A stretch of 64,000 bases of DNA from Novosphingobium sp. 9 (lineage in GTDB: Bacteria; Pseudomonadota; Alphaproteobacteria; Sphingomonadales; Sphingomonadaceae). Each line of letters opens with the position of its first letter. Within the stretch, counting starts at the first letter, position 1. Below the pieces are notes generated by a model, which did not search any database, was not told the origin of the DNA, and worked only from the letters and a program-made list of their open reading frames with translations. Of this stretch, positions 20,628 to 29,177 are shown one piece after another. The DNA lies in NCBI RefSeq assembly GCF_025340265.1, contig NZ_CP022707.1, positions 2,604,501 to 2,668,500 of the forward strand, given 5' to 3'. Made by a program: the position numbers and the translations under genes.

Positions 20628-20743
20628 TTGTATCCATTGCCGGGTTTACACCCCGCGATTCTGTGCCTGCATCCTCTCATTGGATACAATATAGGTCAAT
20701 AGCGATCCTGCGGGGCATCGATATGCCTTTTTTGGATACATTG
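20628..20743. promoter_or_regulatory. Three operator-like sites (TTGGATACA) in the divergent aromatic promoter region
   Basis: Three copies of one motif occur between the leftward operon and gntR: TTGTATCCAT (20628-20637, inverted), ATTGGATACAAT (20679-20690, near-palindromic) and TTGGATACAT (20732-20741). The middle one resembles the ATTGGATCCAAT operator of the FCD-type GntR repressor VanR of Caulobacter vanAB. The sites span both presumed promoters, so the adjacent GntR protein probably represses the catabolic operon and itself until an aromatic effector binds. Confidence 0.75.
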
Positions 20744-20793
20744 CCGGCGTTCACCTCTTGGCCGGGGATACAGGACTGTTGTAGGGTCCGGGC

Positions 20794-21510
20794 ATGGCGA
20801 CCCAACTTGAGAACACGGCCCCCGGTTCGAAGCCCTCGGCACTCACCCGGTTGCGCGAGATGATCCTGCGCGGCACGTTGAAGCCGGGAGAGCGGCTGCT
20901 GGAGGTCGATCTCGCCGCGCGCCTCGACATGTCCCGCACACCGATCCGGCAGGCCCTGCCCGCACTGGCGCTGGAGGGGCTGCTCGTCCCGGCAGGCGGG
21001 CGCGGTTATGCCGTGCGCGCCTTCACTCGGGCCGAAAGCATGGAAGCCCTTCATCTTCGCGCCATGCTGGAGGGCTTTGCGGCACGCAGCGTGATCCTGG
21101 CCGGGCGCGGCAGCGCTGTGGCCGACACGCTTGCCCCGCTGGTCGCCGAAGTGGACGTGCTGCTGGCGACCGGGCAACTATCCGATACGCTGGAGGAACG
21201 GTACGGCCAGCTCAACGACCGCTTTCATGCCGCCGTCATAGAAGGCGCTGACAATTCCCTGCTGAGCGACCTTATTGCCCGCTGCAACGTGGTGCCGTTC
21301 ACATCGCCCAACGTGATCGCTTTCGAGGATCACGATGAAACCGAAATCCTTGCGCTGCTGAGGCACGCACAGTTCCAGCACCACGCAATTCTCAACGCCC
21401 TGCGCTCAGGCGACGTGCTGCGGGCGGAAATGCTGTTTCGCGAACATGCCATGACGCAGGAAAGCAGCATGGCCATGGGCGAGAGCCTCACCGCATCCCC
21501 AGAGGCATGA
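20794..21510 (+). CDS. GntR-family regulator with FCD effector domain
   Basis: The 238-residue protein has a winged helix (LREMILRGTLKPGERLLEVDLAARLDMSRTPIRQALPALALEGLL, residues about 20-65) followed by an all-helical FCD domain (residues 80-225) that includes the metal/ligand-type residues in 'NDRFHAAVIEGADN' and 'HHAILNALRSGD'. FCD regulators such as VanR and PhdR-type proteins control aromatic-acid genes. It is divergent from the oxygenase operon with three matching operator-like sites between them, and upstream of the MFS transporter on its own strand. Confidence 0.9.
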   Translation: MATQLENTAPGSKPSALTRLREMILRGTLKPGERLLEVDLAARLDMSRTPIRQALPALALEGLLVPAGGRGYAVRAFTRAESMEALHLRAMLEGFAARSVILAGRGSAVADTLAPLVAEVDVLLATGQLSDTLEERYGQLNDRFHAAVIEGADNSLLSDLIARCNVVPFTSPNVIAFEDHDETEILALLRHAQFQHHAILNALRSGDVLRAEMLFREHAMTQESSMAMGESLTASPEA

Positions 21511-21636
21511 CTTTCAGCCCTGCAACGCTCGTTATAACGCCTGCGACATAGCGCCGCGCGACAATGCGATAGCTGTCCGCGCCCGCTCCCGATCTATCGT
21601 GTGTGCCGATAACACGACAAAACCGGGAGAGTGACA

Positions 21637-23040
21637 ATGGCCAGTCTGGTGATGGGCGATACGCCTGCCACATCTTTTCGCGATAATATCACGGCGCCGG
21701 AAGAGCGGATGACCGCCTTCCAGATCGCCGCCGTGGGCCTGTGTGTGGCGATCAACGCGCTTGACGGGTTCGACGTGCTGGCCGTCGCCTTCACCGCCCC
21801 TGCGATCTCGCGCGACTGGGGGCTTGGCCCGGCACAGATCGGCGGCCTGTTCAGCGCGGGCCTTGCAGGAATGGGCGTGGGTGCCTTCACGATCTCTCCG
21901 CTGGGAGACCGCAAGGGGCGACGCCCGGCGATCCTGCTGTGCCTGACATTGCTGACCGTGGGCATGGCGTTCTCGGCCCTTTGCGGCTCGCTGGGCGAAC
22001 TCGCGGCGATGCGTTTCATCACCGGCCTCGGCATCGGCGGTGTGCTCGCCAGCATCAACACCGTGGTTGCCGAATATGCCACCGCCAAGCGCCGCTCGCT
22101 GGCGATTGCCTGCATGGCGCTGGGCTATCCCATTGGCGCGACATTGGGCGGCCTCGCTGCGGTGCCGCTGATCGCAGCGTTCGGCTGGCACTCAGTCTAT
22201 GTGCTGGGTGCCATACTGGCCGCCGTCATGGTCCCGCTGGTGCTCTGGCTTCTGCCCGAATCCGTCCAGTTCCTGAGCGTGCGCCGTCCGGTGAATGCGC
22301 TGGCCCGGATCAACCGCGTGCGGGCGCGCATGAACCGCGCGCCACTCGATACGATCCCCATGCCCGAAGCCGCACAGGCCGGACAAGCCCGTCCGCTGGA
22401 CCTGTTGCGCGGACCTATGCTGGGCGCAACGGCTCTGGTGCTGCTGCTGAACATCAGCGTGATGGCGACGGTCTATTTCACAATCAGCTGGACACCCAAG
22501 ATCCTCTCGCAACTGGGCTTCAGCGATTCTATCGGCATCTATGCCGCCACGATGATGAATCTGGCGGGCGCGATCGGTTGCCTGTTGTTCGGCCTGCTCG
22601 CAAATCGCTTCGGCCTGCGCCGCCTGTCAATCGTTACATTTGCCGGCATGGGGCTGGCCCTCACCGCATTCGGCCTTGTGCCGGCTGAGGCCGGTGCATT
22701 GATCGCGGCTGCCTTTGCCGCCGGGTTTTTCCTCAACACTGCGATCACCTGCCTCTATACGATCCTGCCGCAAGTCTTCGCTCCCGCAACACGCGCCACC
22801 GGAACCGGTATCGGCCTTGGCGGCGGGCGGATCGGTGCCGTGGCGGGGCCCTATGTCGCTGGCTTGCTGATGGCTGCGGGGTGGGATCGCGCTACCTATT
22901 GTCTGGCTTTGGCAGCACCGATGCTTCTGGCGATCGTAATCGTTGCTGTCGTGCCCGGCAAACTCGACGCCACCAGAACCAAAACGCTCCACCGAACCGG
23001 AAGCGGGGCATCCGACCGGCTGACGCAGTCAGCTTCATGA
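21637..23040 (+). CDS. AAHS-family MFS transporter for aromatic acids
   Basis: The protein has about 467 residues and twelve membrane helices. It has the AAHS/PcaK signature DGFDVLAVAF in helix 1, the MFS motif GPLGDRKGRR between helices 2 and 3 (here SPLGDRKGRR), and the loop 'WLLPESVQFL'. PcaK, VanK and BenK in this family import protocatechuate, vanillate or benzoate by proton symport. The start at 21637 follows GGGAGAG; the upstream in-frame GTG at 21631 is less likely. It sits behind gntR and probably imports the substrate of the oxygenase cluster. Confidence 0.92.
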   Translation: MASLVMGDTPATSFRDNITAPEERMTAFQIAAVGLCVAINALDGFDVLAVAFTAPAISRDWGLGPAQIGGLFSAGLAGMGVGAFTISPLGDRKGRRPAILLCLTLLTVGMAFSALCGSLGELAAMRFITGLGIGGVLASINTVVAEYATAKRRSLAIACMALGYPIGATLGGLAAVPLIAAFGWHSVYVLGAILAAVMVPLVLWLLPESVQFLSVRRPVNALARINRVRARMNRAPLDTIPMPEAAQAGQARPLDLLRGPMLGATALVLLLNISVMATVYFTISWTPKILSQLGFSDSIGIYAATMMNLAGAIGCLLFGLLANRFGLRRLSIVTFAGMGLALTAFGLVPAEAGALIAAAFAAGFFLNTAITCLYTILPQVFAPATRATGTGIGLGGGRIGAVAGPYVAGLLMAAGWDRATYCLALAAPMLLAIVIVAVVPGKLDATRTKTLHRTGSGASDRLTQSAS

Positions 23041-23218
23041 GCCGGGGCTGAAGCATCCTCGCGGGATACTGATCGAGATACCGTATGATGATGTCATCGG
23101 TGATCGAATGTGGGCCGACAACCGCGCGTGACGCATAGCCTGTAAAGTCAAAGGTCGCGGGGGACTTCTTGAAAGAGGACTTTGAACAGCCCCCTCGCCC
23201 TTTCGGCTGCACGCCGGG

Positions 23219-23689
23219 TCAGGCATCGACGACGGCGAGCGCCACTTCGCTGTCCATCTGCCAGGACGCAAAGTGTTGCCGCGCCAGGGAGGCCATGTTC
23301 AGCCGGTCCGCAATGACGGCGAAGTGATCTCCATCGACCAGAACTTCTGCCGGCAAGGCCCGGCGATTATAGCTGGAGGCCATCGTCGCGCCATAAGCGC
23401 CGACCGTATGCACCACGCAGAGATCTGCGGGCGCAACACGATCAATGCGTCTGCCCCGCGCGAAAGTATCGCCCGTCTCGTATACCGGCCCGACGATATC
23501 GGCCAGCATGTGCGCGCCGCATGGCTGAACGGCAGCGAACTCGTGCCAGGCATCATAGAGCGCCGGGCGTAAGAAGTCGTTCATCGCGGCATCGACGATG
23601 ACGAATGGATGATCCGGCCCCGGCTTCACCCAGAGCACGCGCGTCAGGAGGATGCCCGAGGCGTAATGGAAATGGCTCATGGATTTCAC
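23219..23689 (-). pseudogene. Diaminopimelate decarboxylase (lysA) C-terminal remnant
   Basis: The 156-residue frame aligns by eye with the C-terminal domain of LysA only: 'FVIVDAAMNDFLRPALYDAWH', 'DIVGPVYETGDTFARGR' (including the CxxGD-like substrate motif, here Y-E-T-G-D) and 'GAYGATMASSYNRRALPAEVLVDGD'. The N-terminal PLP-binding TIM barrel, with the lysine that holds PLP, is missing, so no decarboxylase activity is possible. It opens a run of gene remnants reaching the tRNA-Ser. Confidence 0.8.
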
Positions 23690-23778
23690 GTCCCGAGAAA
23701 CAGATACGGTGTTCGATCCAGCGCTGATCCAGCGCTATCGACGACGCCTCATCGGCCGCTGACGCCGACGCGACCTGA

Positions 23779-24045
23779 TCAGTTCCGGCAACTGGCGATG
23801 GCGGCTGCTATCGACGCGGAATGCCAGAGCGACCTTGCCCCCTGTATCAGCAGCGAGCCGTCGCCACAGTTCACATCGACGATCCTGACGGCGCGCCGCC
23901 CGTGCTCGCGCAAGGAAGCAAGCCGGGACGCCAGACGCTGCCAGCGCCCATCGGCAGACGGGCAGGCCTCAACGCTAGAGGCACGAACCGAAACGGCAGG
24001 CCAGGGCGCAGGCGATGCCAGGGTCAGAGCATAATGCATGAACAT
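23779..24045 (-). pseudogene. Methyltransferase-like N-terminal remnant
   Basis: The 88-residue frame starts after a good GGGAGGG ribosome site. It contains a class I SAM-binding motif (VRIVDVNCGDGSLLIQ, residues about 52-67) but stops 20 residues later at 'IASCRN', far short of a working methyltransferase. The next gene on this strand is the lysA fragment, so a deletion probably joined them. It could be an intact short protein, but the abrupt end inside a conserved fold argues for a remnant. Confidence 0.5.
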
Positions 24046-24098
24046 GCCCTCCCGTCACGCTGCGCGTTCAAAAGCGCCGGTCGCAGCCGGGGCCGGAT

Positions 24099-24675
24099 CT
24101 AGCGGGAACGGGTCACGACGTTATAGAGGTTCTGGACGCAGACGAACTTCACAATGCCGCGCGCTTCGGCAACCTGGGCCGCAGTCACGTTGCTGATGCC
24201 GATATGCCTGATCAGACCCTGCTGCTGGAGTTCCGCAACCGCTTCGAGCGATACAGCGATCGAACCTTCACCGGCACCGACGACAGTGTGCATCGCGCGC
24301 AAATTCACGACATCAAGGACATCAAGGCCTAGATTGCGCAGATTGTCGTGTACAGCCTGCGTCAGTTCCGCCTTCTAGGGCGCCGGCAGCCAGTCGCCCT
24401 TGTTGTCGCGTCGGGCGCCGATCTTGGTGACAATCGCGAGGTCGTCCTTGTATGGATGGAGCGCCTCGCGGATGATCTGATTGGTGACGTGAGGACCGTA
24501 GAAATCGCTGGTGTCGATGTGGTTGACGCCTGCTTCGATGGCCTCTCGCAGCACGGCGATCGCCGCATCGCGATCCTTCGGCGCGCCGAATACACCCGGA
24601 CAGGCAAGCTGCATGGCACCATAGCCGATGCGCTTCACAGTGCGATCACCGAGCTGGAAGGTTTTGACTCGCGAG
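24099..24675 (-). pseudogene. Aldo/keto reductase remnant with internal stop
   Basis: The N-terminal part (read from about 24675) shows AKR motifs 'GYGAMQLACPGVFG', 'GVNHIDTSDFYGP' (catalytic Asp/Tyr region) and 'IVTKIG'. An in-frame TAG at about 24375 interrupts it. Translation then continues in the same frame with 'LEAVAELQQQGLIRHIGISNVTAAQVAEARGIVKFVCVQNLYNVVTR' before ending at 24099, well short of the normal C-terminus. The first codons are fused to antisense tetR sequence. It is thus broken at both ends and inside. Confidence 0.85.
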
Positions 24676-25191
24676 GGCCTGATCGATTGCACAACCACCC
24701 GCATCGCCAAGCGCGCGGGCACGTCGGTGGGGAGGCTATGCCAGTATTACCCTAATCGGGATGCCCTGCTTGCCGCCGTGCTGTAGGCACACCTGGGCAA
24801 GCTCGCCGATGCGATCGAGCAGACTTGCGCGGATCTGAAGGGGGCAAGGCTATCCGATATGGCGGTCGCCCTCGTCTCCGCGTTCCTCAGGGTCAAGCTG
24901 AGCGATCCCGATGCATCAAAGGCGCTCTATGCGATTGCTGGCGAGCGAGGCGGTGCCGAACTCGTCATACGCGGGAACAACCGCATGGTCGCCACCATTT
25001 CCGAGATGCTGGCAAGCGCACGGGATGCCCGCTTCGCTGATCCGGTGATCACGGCCGCCGTAACATTGAGCTCCATCGTCGGCTGCGTCCGGGCCGTGCT
25101 TGAAGGCTATGCCCCTCCCGGCTTTGAGGACCATCTGGATCGCCGGCTCGTGTTGCTGGTAAGCGCGTACTTCGCGGCCGAGGCTGGCTGA
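24664..25191 (+). pseudogene. TetR-family regulator remnant with internal stop
   Basis: From 24664 the frame reads the second half of a TetR helix-turn-helix (LTREGL then TTTRIAKRAGTSVGRLCQYYPNRDALLAAVL), followed by an in-frame TAG at 24783-24785. It then continues in frame as the ligand-binding domain to 25191 ('...VRAVLEGYAPPGFEDHLDRRLVLLVSAYFAAEAG'). The first helix of the DNA-binding domain is missing, replaced by the aldo/keto reductase remnant on the other strand. Such pairs (TetR divergent from an AKR it controls) are common, so this was probably an intact divergent pair. Confidence 0.85.
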
Positions 25192-25511
25192 AGGAAGCTG
25201 GGAGGGCGGTATCTACGCACGGCCTTTGGCCTTTAAGAAGGGAGACAGGTCGTTATCCGGTGCGTTGGTATTGCAGCGGCTTGGCTCTGGAATGCCCGCG
25301 TCTTGGAGCGAGTCGCAGGCCTATGAACGGCATTTTAGGATCGATGACCGCATGCTTTCCCCAAAAGAAACCATTCACTGTGCTCACCCCACGCCATAAG
25401 GCAATTTTAGTCAAAGCTATGCACAGACATAATCGCGGGTACGTTGCTGGCTGGAACAACCCGCGATAGCTCTCACCCACAAAGCACCAAAACAGCAGGA
25501 GATCACTTCAG
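25192..25511. other. HU upstream region with hairpin
   Basis: This 320-base spacer precedes the HU gene and should hold its promoter. The only clear structure is an inverted repeat with perfect 9-base arms, ATCGCGGGT (25432-25440) and ACCCGCGAT (25459-25467), located in what is probably the 5' untranslated region. An AGGAG ribosome site lies just before the ATG of HU. No coding sequence is convincing here. Confidence 0.6.
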
Positions 25512-25787
25512 ATGAACAATGCAGACCTCGCAGACAAGCTGGCTACCGAAACCGGCATGACCAAGGCTGACGCCAAGAAGGCGGTCGATACCGTTTTCGC
25601 AGCGATCGCCGATGCCGCCGCAGGCGGTGACGAAATTTCGCTGAACGGCTTCGGAAAGTTCAAGGTCAAGGATTCCCCGGCGCGCGAAGGCCGCAATCCT
25701 TCGACCGGCGAGACCATCCAGATCGCCGCCTCCAAGAAGCTGACCTTCGCGCCTGCCAAGGCGGTCAAGGACAAGCTCAACGGCTAA
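25512..25787 (+). CDS. hup: DNA-binding protein HU
   Basis: The 91-residue nucleoid protein starts MNNADLADKLATETGMTKADAKKAVDTVF and has the HU signature 'ISLNGFGKFKVKDSPAREGRNPSTGETIQIAASK', where the Pro-containing arm intercalates DNA. Length and motifs are normal for the HU/IHF family; the residues match HU rather than IHF. AGGAG lies ten bases before the ATG. It is the only evidently intact gene between 23.0 and 27.4 kb. Confidence 0.96.
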   Translation: MNNADLADKLATETGMTKADAKKAVDTVFAAIADAAAGGDEISLNGFGKFKVKDSPAREGRNPSTGETIQIAASKKLTFAPAKAVKDKLNG

Positions 25788-26077
25788 CAGACCGCGTAAG
25801 GGAAGGCGGCTCGGCAGGACTGCCGCCGTCTTCCCCAAACGCAAATTCCATACGCTGCGATACTGAAGCCCCCAGTCGCGCGCACCGAAGTTAACGGTGG
25901 GGGCCGACTATGCCTGGATGCCAGTGCTCCATGGCTCGCCAGACCTACTCGGCCATGTCTGCCTGCGCCCTGCCGATCGAGGCCGCAACAACAGGTATGG
26001 GCATCATACATCATTGATCTGCCCCCCGCTGGGTGGCCCATAGACTATGATAGTCTGGACCACGAAAGGGACGACAG

Positions 26078-26367
26078 ATGCCATTCAAGAAACACAAGCC
26101 GGAAGAGATCATCGGCAAGCTGCGTGAAGTTGAGATTGTGTTGGCGCAGAGGGCTCGACAGCCGAGGCATGCCGTCGGATCGGTGTCAGCGAGCAGACCT
26201 ATTATCGCTGGCGCAAGGAATATGGCGGGCTGAAGACCGACCAGGCACGGCGGATGAAGGATCTGGAGAAGGAAAACCAGCGGCTGCGCCGGGCGATCTC
26301 GGACCTGACGCTGGACAAGCTGATCCTGCAGGAGGCAGCCAAGGGAGCCGAAGGCCAGCGCAGCTAA
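26078..26367 (+). pseudogene. IS3-family transposase OrfA (frameshifted)
   Basis: It starts MPFKKHKPEEIIGKLREVEIVLAQ, then needs one added base near 26149 to continue as '...GSTAEACRRIGVSEQTYYRWRKEYGG' (helix-turn-helix) and a leucine-zipper-like helix 'MKDLEKENQRLRRAISDLTLDKLILQEAAKG', ending at TAA 26365-26367. The lost base fits the C/G deletion pattern seen elsewhere, so OrfA may be intact in reality even though OrfB is truncated. OrfB starts one frame lower, as expected for programmed frameshifting in this family. Confidence 0.8.
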
Positions 26368-26407
26368 ACTTCTGAGCCCTGCGCGGCGGCGGCGCTGCAT
26401 TGATCAT

Positions 26408-26924
26408 GTGCGACGAGAGCTTGCGGTATCCGAGCGACGGATATGCCGGGTACTGGGGCAGCATCAATCTACGCAGCGCAAGGTGCCGCGTGGGGCAGAT
26501 GACGAGCAGGCGTTGACAGAGGACATCATCGCCTTGGCGAAGCAATATGGTCGTTACGGTGACCGCCGGGTGACAGCGTTGCTGTGCCATGCGGGATGGA
26601 CGGTAAACCATAAGCGGGTCGAGCGGATATGGCGGCGCGAAGGGCTCAAGGTGCCGCAGCGCCAGCCAAAGCGCGGACGTCTATGGCAGGGCGACGGATC
26701 ATGCATCCGCCTGCTGCCTGAGTATCCGGGACATGTCTGGGCCTACGATTTCGTCGAGGGGCGGACGCATGATGGCCGCAAGTTCCGTATCCTCACGCTC
26801 ATCGACGAGGCCAGCAGGGAATGCCTGGCGCTCATCGTTGCGCGTCAGCTCAAGCACGAGGATGTTCTGGTGGCTCTGGCCGACCTGTTCATCTCGCGCG
26901 GTCCGCCTGCACATACCTTTGACT
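26408..26924 (+). pseudogene. IS3-family transposase OrfB, truncated DDE integrase
   Basis: The frame encodes the HTH_21 region and the start of the rve-type DDE domain: 'YGRYGDRRVTALLCHAGWTVNHKRVERIWRREGLKVP' and 'HVWAYDFVEGRTHDGRKFRILTLIDEASRE' with the first catalytic Asp. It ends at '...LADLFISRGPPAH', before the second Asp and the Glu. After this point the frame reads unrelated residues (to 27049) because it has run into integrase sequence in another frame. OrfB is inactive. A GTG at 26408 is the first start codon, but OrfB is normally made as an OrfAB fusion. Confidence 0.85.
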
Positions 26925-27263
26925 CCGCAGGCCATGGAACTGCTCCGGAGCCTTGTCGGTCACCGGACCTTCCTGTTCCCTGGGCAGTCCAACAGCAAGC
27001 CGCTCTCCAACATGGCTATGTTGATGCTGCTGCGCAGGATGGAGGTTGACGACGTGACGGTTCATGGCTTCCGCTCGTCGTTCCGCGACTGGGTCGGTGA
27101 ATGCACCAACGAACCGCGCGAAATTGCCGAGATGGCGCTAGCACATGAAGTCGGCAGTGAAGTGGAGCGTGCCTACCGTCGGGGCGATGCCCTCGACAAG
27201 CGCCGCAAGCTGATGGAGCGATGGTCCAATTACCTGACCGGTCAGAAGTCCACCGCTGACTGA
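26922..27263 (+). pseudogene. P4-type tyrosine integrase, C-terminal remnant
   Basis: The frame from about 26922 reads 'LTPQAMELLRSLVGHRTFLFPGQ ...' and contains the tyrosine-recombinase box H-G-F-R ('VTVHGFRSSFRDWVGE') and the nucleophile region 'VERAYRRGDALDKRRKLMERW', typical of P4-like phage integrases that use tRNA genes. The N-terminal DUF4102/arm-binding part and the first catalytic Arg are absent. Its end lies about 170 bases from the 3' end of a tRNA-Ser gene, the kind of site this family uses, so it marks the scar of an integrated island. Confidence 0.88.
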
Positions 27264-27430
27264 CCGCTCAAGTAGACCCGGCGCGCATCGGGGGGCGACC
27301 CTAATACCGACCCTAACAACAGGTCGTGGTTGCCCCCGCTCAGCGCCGAACGCTTCCGGGCATCATTAAGCGAAAACCCAAGGAAATCTGCCTTTTTTCG
27401 GGCGATCACGAACAGTGCTGGTCAGGTAAG

Positions 27431-27520
<90 letters not shown>

Positions 27521-27674
27521 GCAGAAGTGAAACTGGCGAAATAGGTTCGCCCGGTCGACTGGAAGCGCGCCGTTAGCCCACCTGTTCGACCTTGCCAAGC
27601 CCCAAGTTTCAAAAAATGGGGAGAAAATTTGCGTTTGCTTGTCGGGACTGCCCCCTACCCCTATATTCACAGGC

Positions 27675-28055
27675 ATGAACAGGGCGTCCTTCTTCTCCCC
27701 CCAGGCCGGACGCATCATCGATGCGCCGCTCACCAATCGTGCGCGCTTTGCGATCGGCGATGTGGTTCGCCACCGCAACCAGGCCTTCCGCGGCGTCGTC
27801 TTCGACATCGACCCGGTCTTCGCCAATACCGACGAGTGGTACGAATCCATCCCGCTCGAACTGCGCCCGCAGCGTGAGCAGCCGTACTACCACCTTCTCG
27901 CCGAAAGCGACGAGGCGTCCTATGTCGCCTATGTCAGCCAGCAGAACCTCATCGCCGATGCCGAGGGCGGCCCGGTGGAGCACCCTTCGCTGCCGGAAAT
28001 CTTCGGCGAGTTCATCGACGGGCGCTATCCATTGCGCCCCGGCATGGCGCACTGA
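27675..28055 (+). CDS. hspQ: HspQ / YccV-type hemimethylated-DNA-binding heat-shock protein
   Basis: The protein has about 126 residues and the YccV core: FAIGDVVRHRNQAFRGVVFDIDPVFANTDEWYESIP and 'PYYHLLAESDEASYVAYVSQQNLIAD'. In E. coli HspQ is a Lon specificity factor; a link to hemimethylated oriC DNA was also reported. The start at 27675 (MNRASFF) is preferred over a non-ATG start at 27639. A strong hairpin terminator follows. Confidence 0.92.
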   Translation: MNRASFFSPQAGRIIDAPLTNRARFAIGDVVRHRNQAFRGVVFDIDPVFANTDEWYESIPLELRPQREQPYYHLLAESDEASYVAYVSQQNLIADAEGGPVEHPSLPEIFGEFIDGRYPLRPGMAH

Positions 28056-28077
28056 GCCTCAACAGCGCGCAGCAAAG

Positions 28078-28111
28078 AAAAAAGCCGCCCGGATCACCGA
28101 GCGGCTTTTTT
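28078..28111. terminator. Bidirectional terminator between hspQ and ABC permease
   Basis: The inverted repeat AAAAAGCCGC / GCGGCTTTTT has a 12-base loop. It has A and T runs on both flanks, so it can terminate the convergent transcripts of hspQ (plus) and the ABC permease gene (minus). Confidence 0.9.
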
Positions 28112-28134
28112 GTTATCCCGCCTTCGCGACGACC

Positions 28135-29013
28135 TCAGCCCTTGAGCTTCCAGCCCGAGCGCAGCACGCGATAGGTCACGAAGGCGAGCACCGCATTGGC
28201 CACGCCGATGCCGATCGCTCCGTGCAGCACCGCCATATTGGTATCGCCGATGTCGCTGACGCCCAGGAAGCCGAAGCGGAAGCCCGAAATCACGTAGAAG
28301 AACGGGTTCGCCCGGCTGATCGCCTGGAATGTGGGGGCCAGATTGTCGATGACATAGAATGTGCCCGACAGCAGCGAGAGCGGCTGGATGATGAAGTTGG
28401 TGACGGCCGCGTTATGGTCGAACTTGTCGGCCCAGATCGACGACAGCAGCCCCAGCAGCGCCAGCAACGCCGCGCCGTTCAGCCCGAACCACAGCACCGC
28501 CCAGGGGTGATGGACCGAAAGATCGACACCCGGCCACAGCGCCATGGCCACCGCCAGCGCCAGCCCGACGAGGATCGCACGGGTCATCGCCGCGCCGACC
28601 ATCGCCAGCATCAGCTCGCCCTCGGTAAGCGGCGGCATCAGGTAATCGATGATGGTGCCTTGGATCTTCCCCGCCAGGAACGAGAAGCTGGCATTGGCGA
28701 AGGCATTGTTCATCATGCCCATCACGATCAGGCCCGGCGCGATGAAGGTTGCGAAGTTCACACCCAGCACTTCACGCCCGCCACGGCCCAGCGCGACGGT
28801 GAATATCACCAGAAACAGCAGCGTGGTGATCGCAGGCGCCCAGATCGTCTGGGTCTGCACCTTGAAGAACCGGCGCACCTCCTTCATATAGAGGGTCTTG
28901 AGCCCTTCCCAGTTCACCTGGTGAAGCTGGGGTTCGCCCTTCGCGGGAAAGTGACGGGGCTGGACGATCCCGGAAGGGGTCGGCAGCTCGGTCGAATTTG
29001 TTTGCTCGGCCAT
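28135..29013 (-). CDS. ABC-2 type transporter permease
   Basis: The protein has about 292 residues. After a soluble N-terminal 50 residues there are six membrane helices with the ABC2_membrane pattern: 'TLYMKEVRRFFKVQTQTIWAPAITTLLFLVIF', 'FIAPGLIVMGMMNNAFANASFS', 'GTIIDYLMPPLTEGELMLA' and 'PLSLLSGTFYVIDNLAPTFQAISRANPFFYVISGFR'. It resembles the YadH/NodJ type of export permease. The partner ATPase is not adjacent in this window. I take the start at 29013 (MAEQTNS); a longer frame to 29148 would add an Arg-rich leader overlapping the gcrA promoter. Confidence 0.88.
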   Translation of the reverse strand: MAEQTNSTELPTPSGIVQPRHFPAKGEPQLHQVNWEGLKTLYMKEVRRFFKVQTQTIWAPAITTLLFLVIFTVALGRGGREVLGVNFATFIAPGLIVMGMMNNAFANASFSFLAGKIQGTIIDYLMPPLTEGELMLAMVGAAMTRAILVGLALAVAMALWPGVDLSVHHPWAVLWFGLNGAALLALLGLLSSIWADKFDHNAAVTNFIIQPLSLLSGTFYVIDNLAPTFQAISRANPFFYVISGFRFGFLGVSDIGDTNMAVLHGAIGIGVANAVLAFVTYRVLRSGWKLKG

Positions 29014-29177
29014 GATGGGGCGACTATCGGCTACCGGTCCCTTAGGCAAGCGCCCATAGGTGAGCGGGCGCGCTAAAAATTGGCTCCGGGCCGCGCCTGC
29101 GGCTACCGGGGATAACAGGAATTCGAAGGGGCGGCACCACGCGGCCATCCCTGTGCAGGAACGGAAACGACATTCAG

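Larger units (their letters stand above)
26014..26924 (+). mobile_element. IS3-family insertion sequence, 3' end lost
   Basis: The left end begins near TGATCTGCCCCC (26014), typical of IS3-family terminal repeats, followed by orfA and orfB transposase frames. The right part of orfB and the right terminal repeat are missing: at about 26921 the sequence passes directly into the C-terminal part of a tyrosine integrase. The element is therefore inactive on its own. No target-site duplication can be defined because one end is gone. Confidence 0.85.

Noticed and set aside
26360..26410. Programmed -1 frameshift site between IS3 orfA and orfB.
   Set aside because: The phase change is as expected for the family, but no clear slippery heptamer (such as A6G) is present, so I do not annotate a specific site.
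27264..27430. Attachment-site duplication matching the tRNA-Ser 3' end.
   Set aside because: I found no second copy of the tRNA 3' sequence by eye in the window; the other end of the former island may be deleted or outside.
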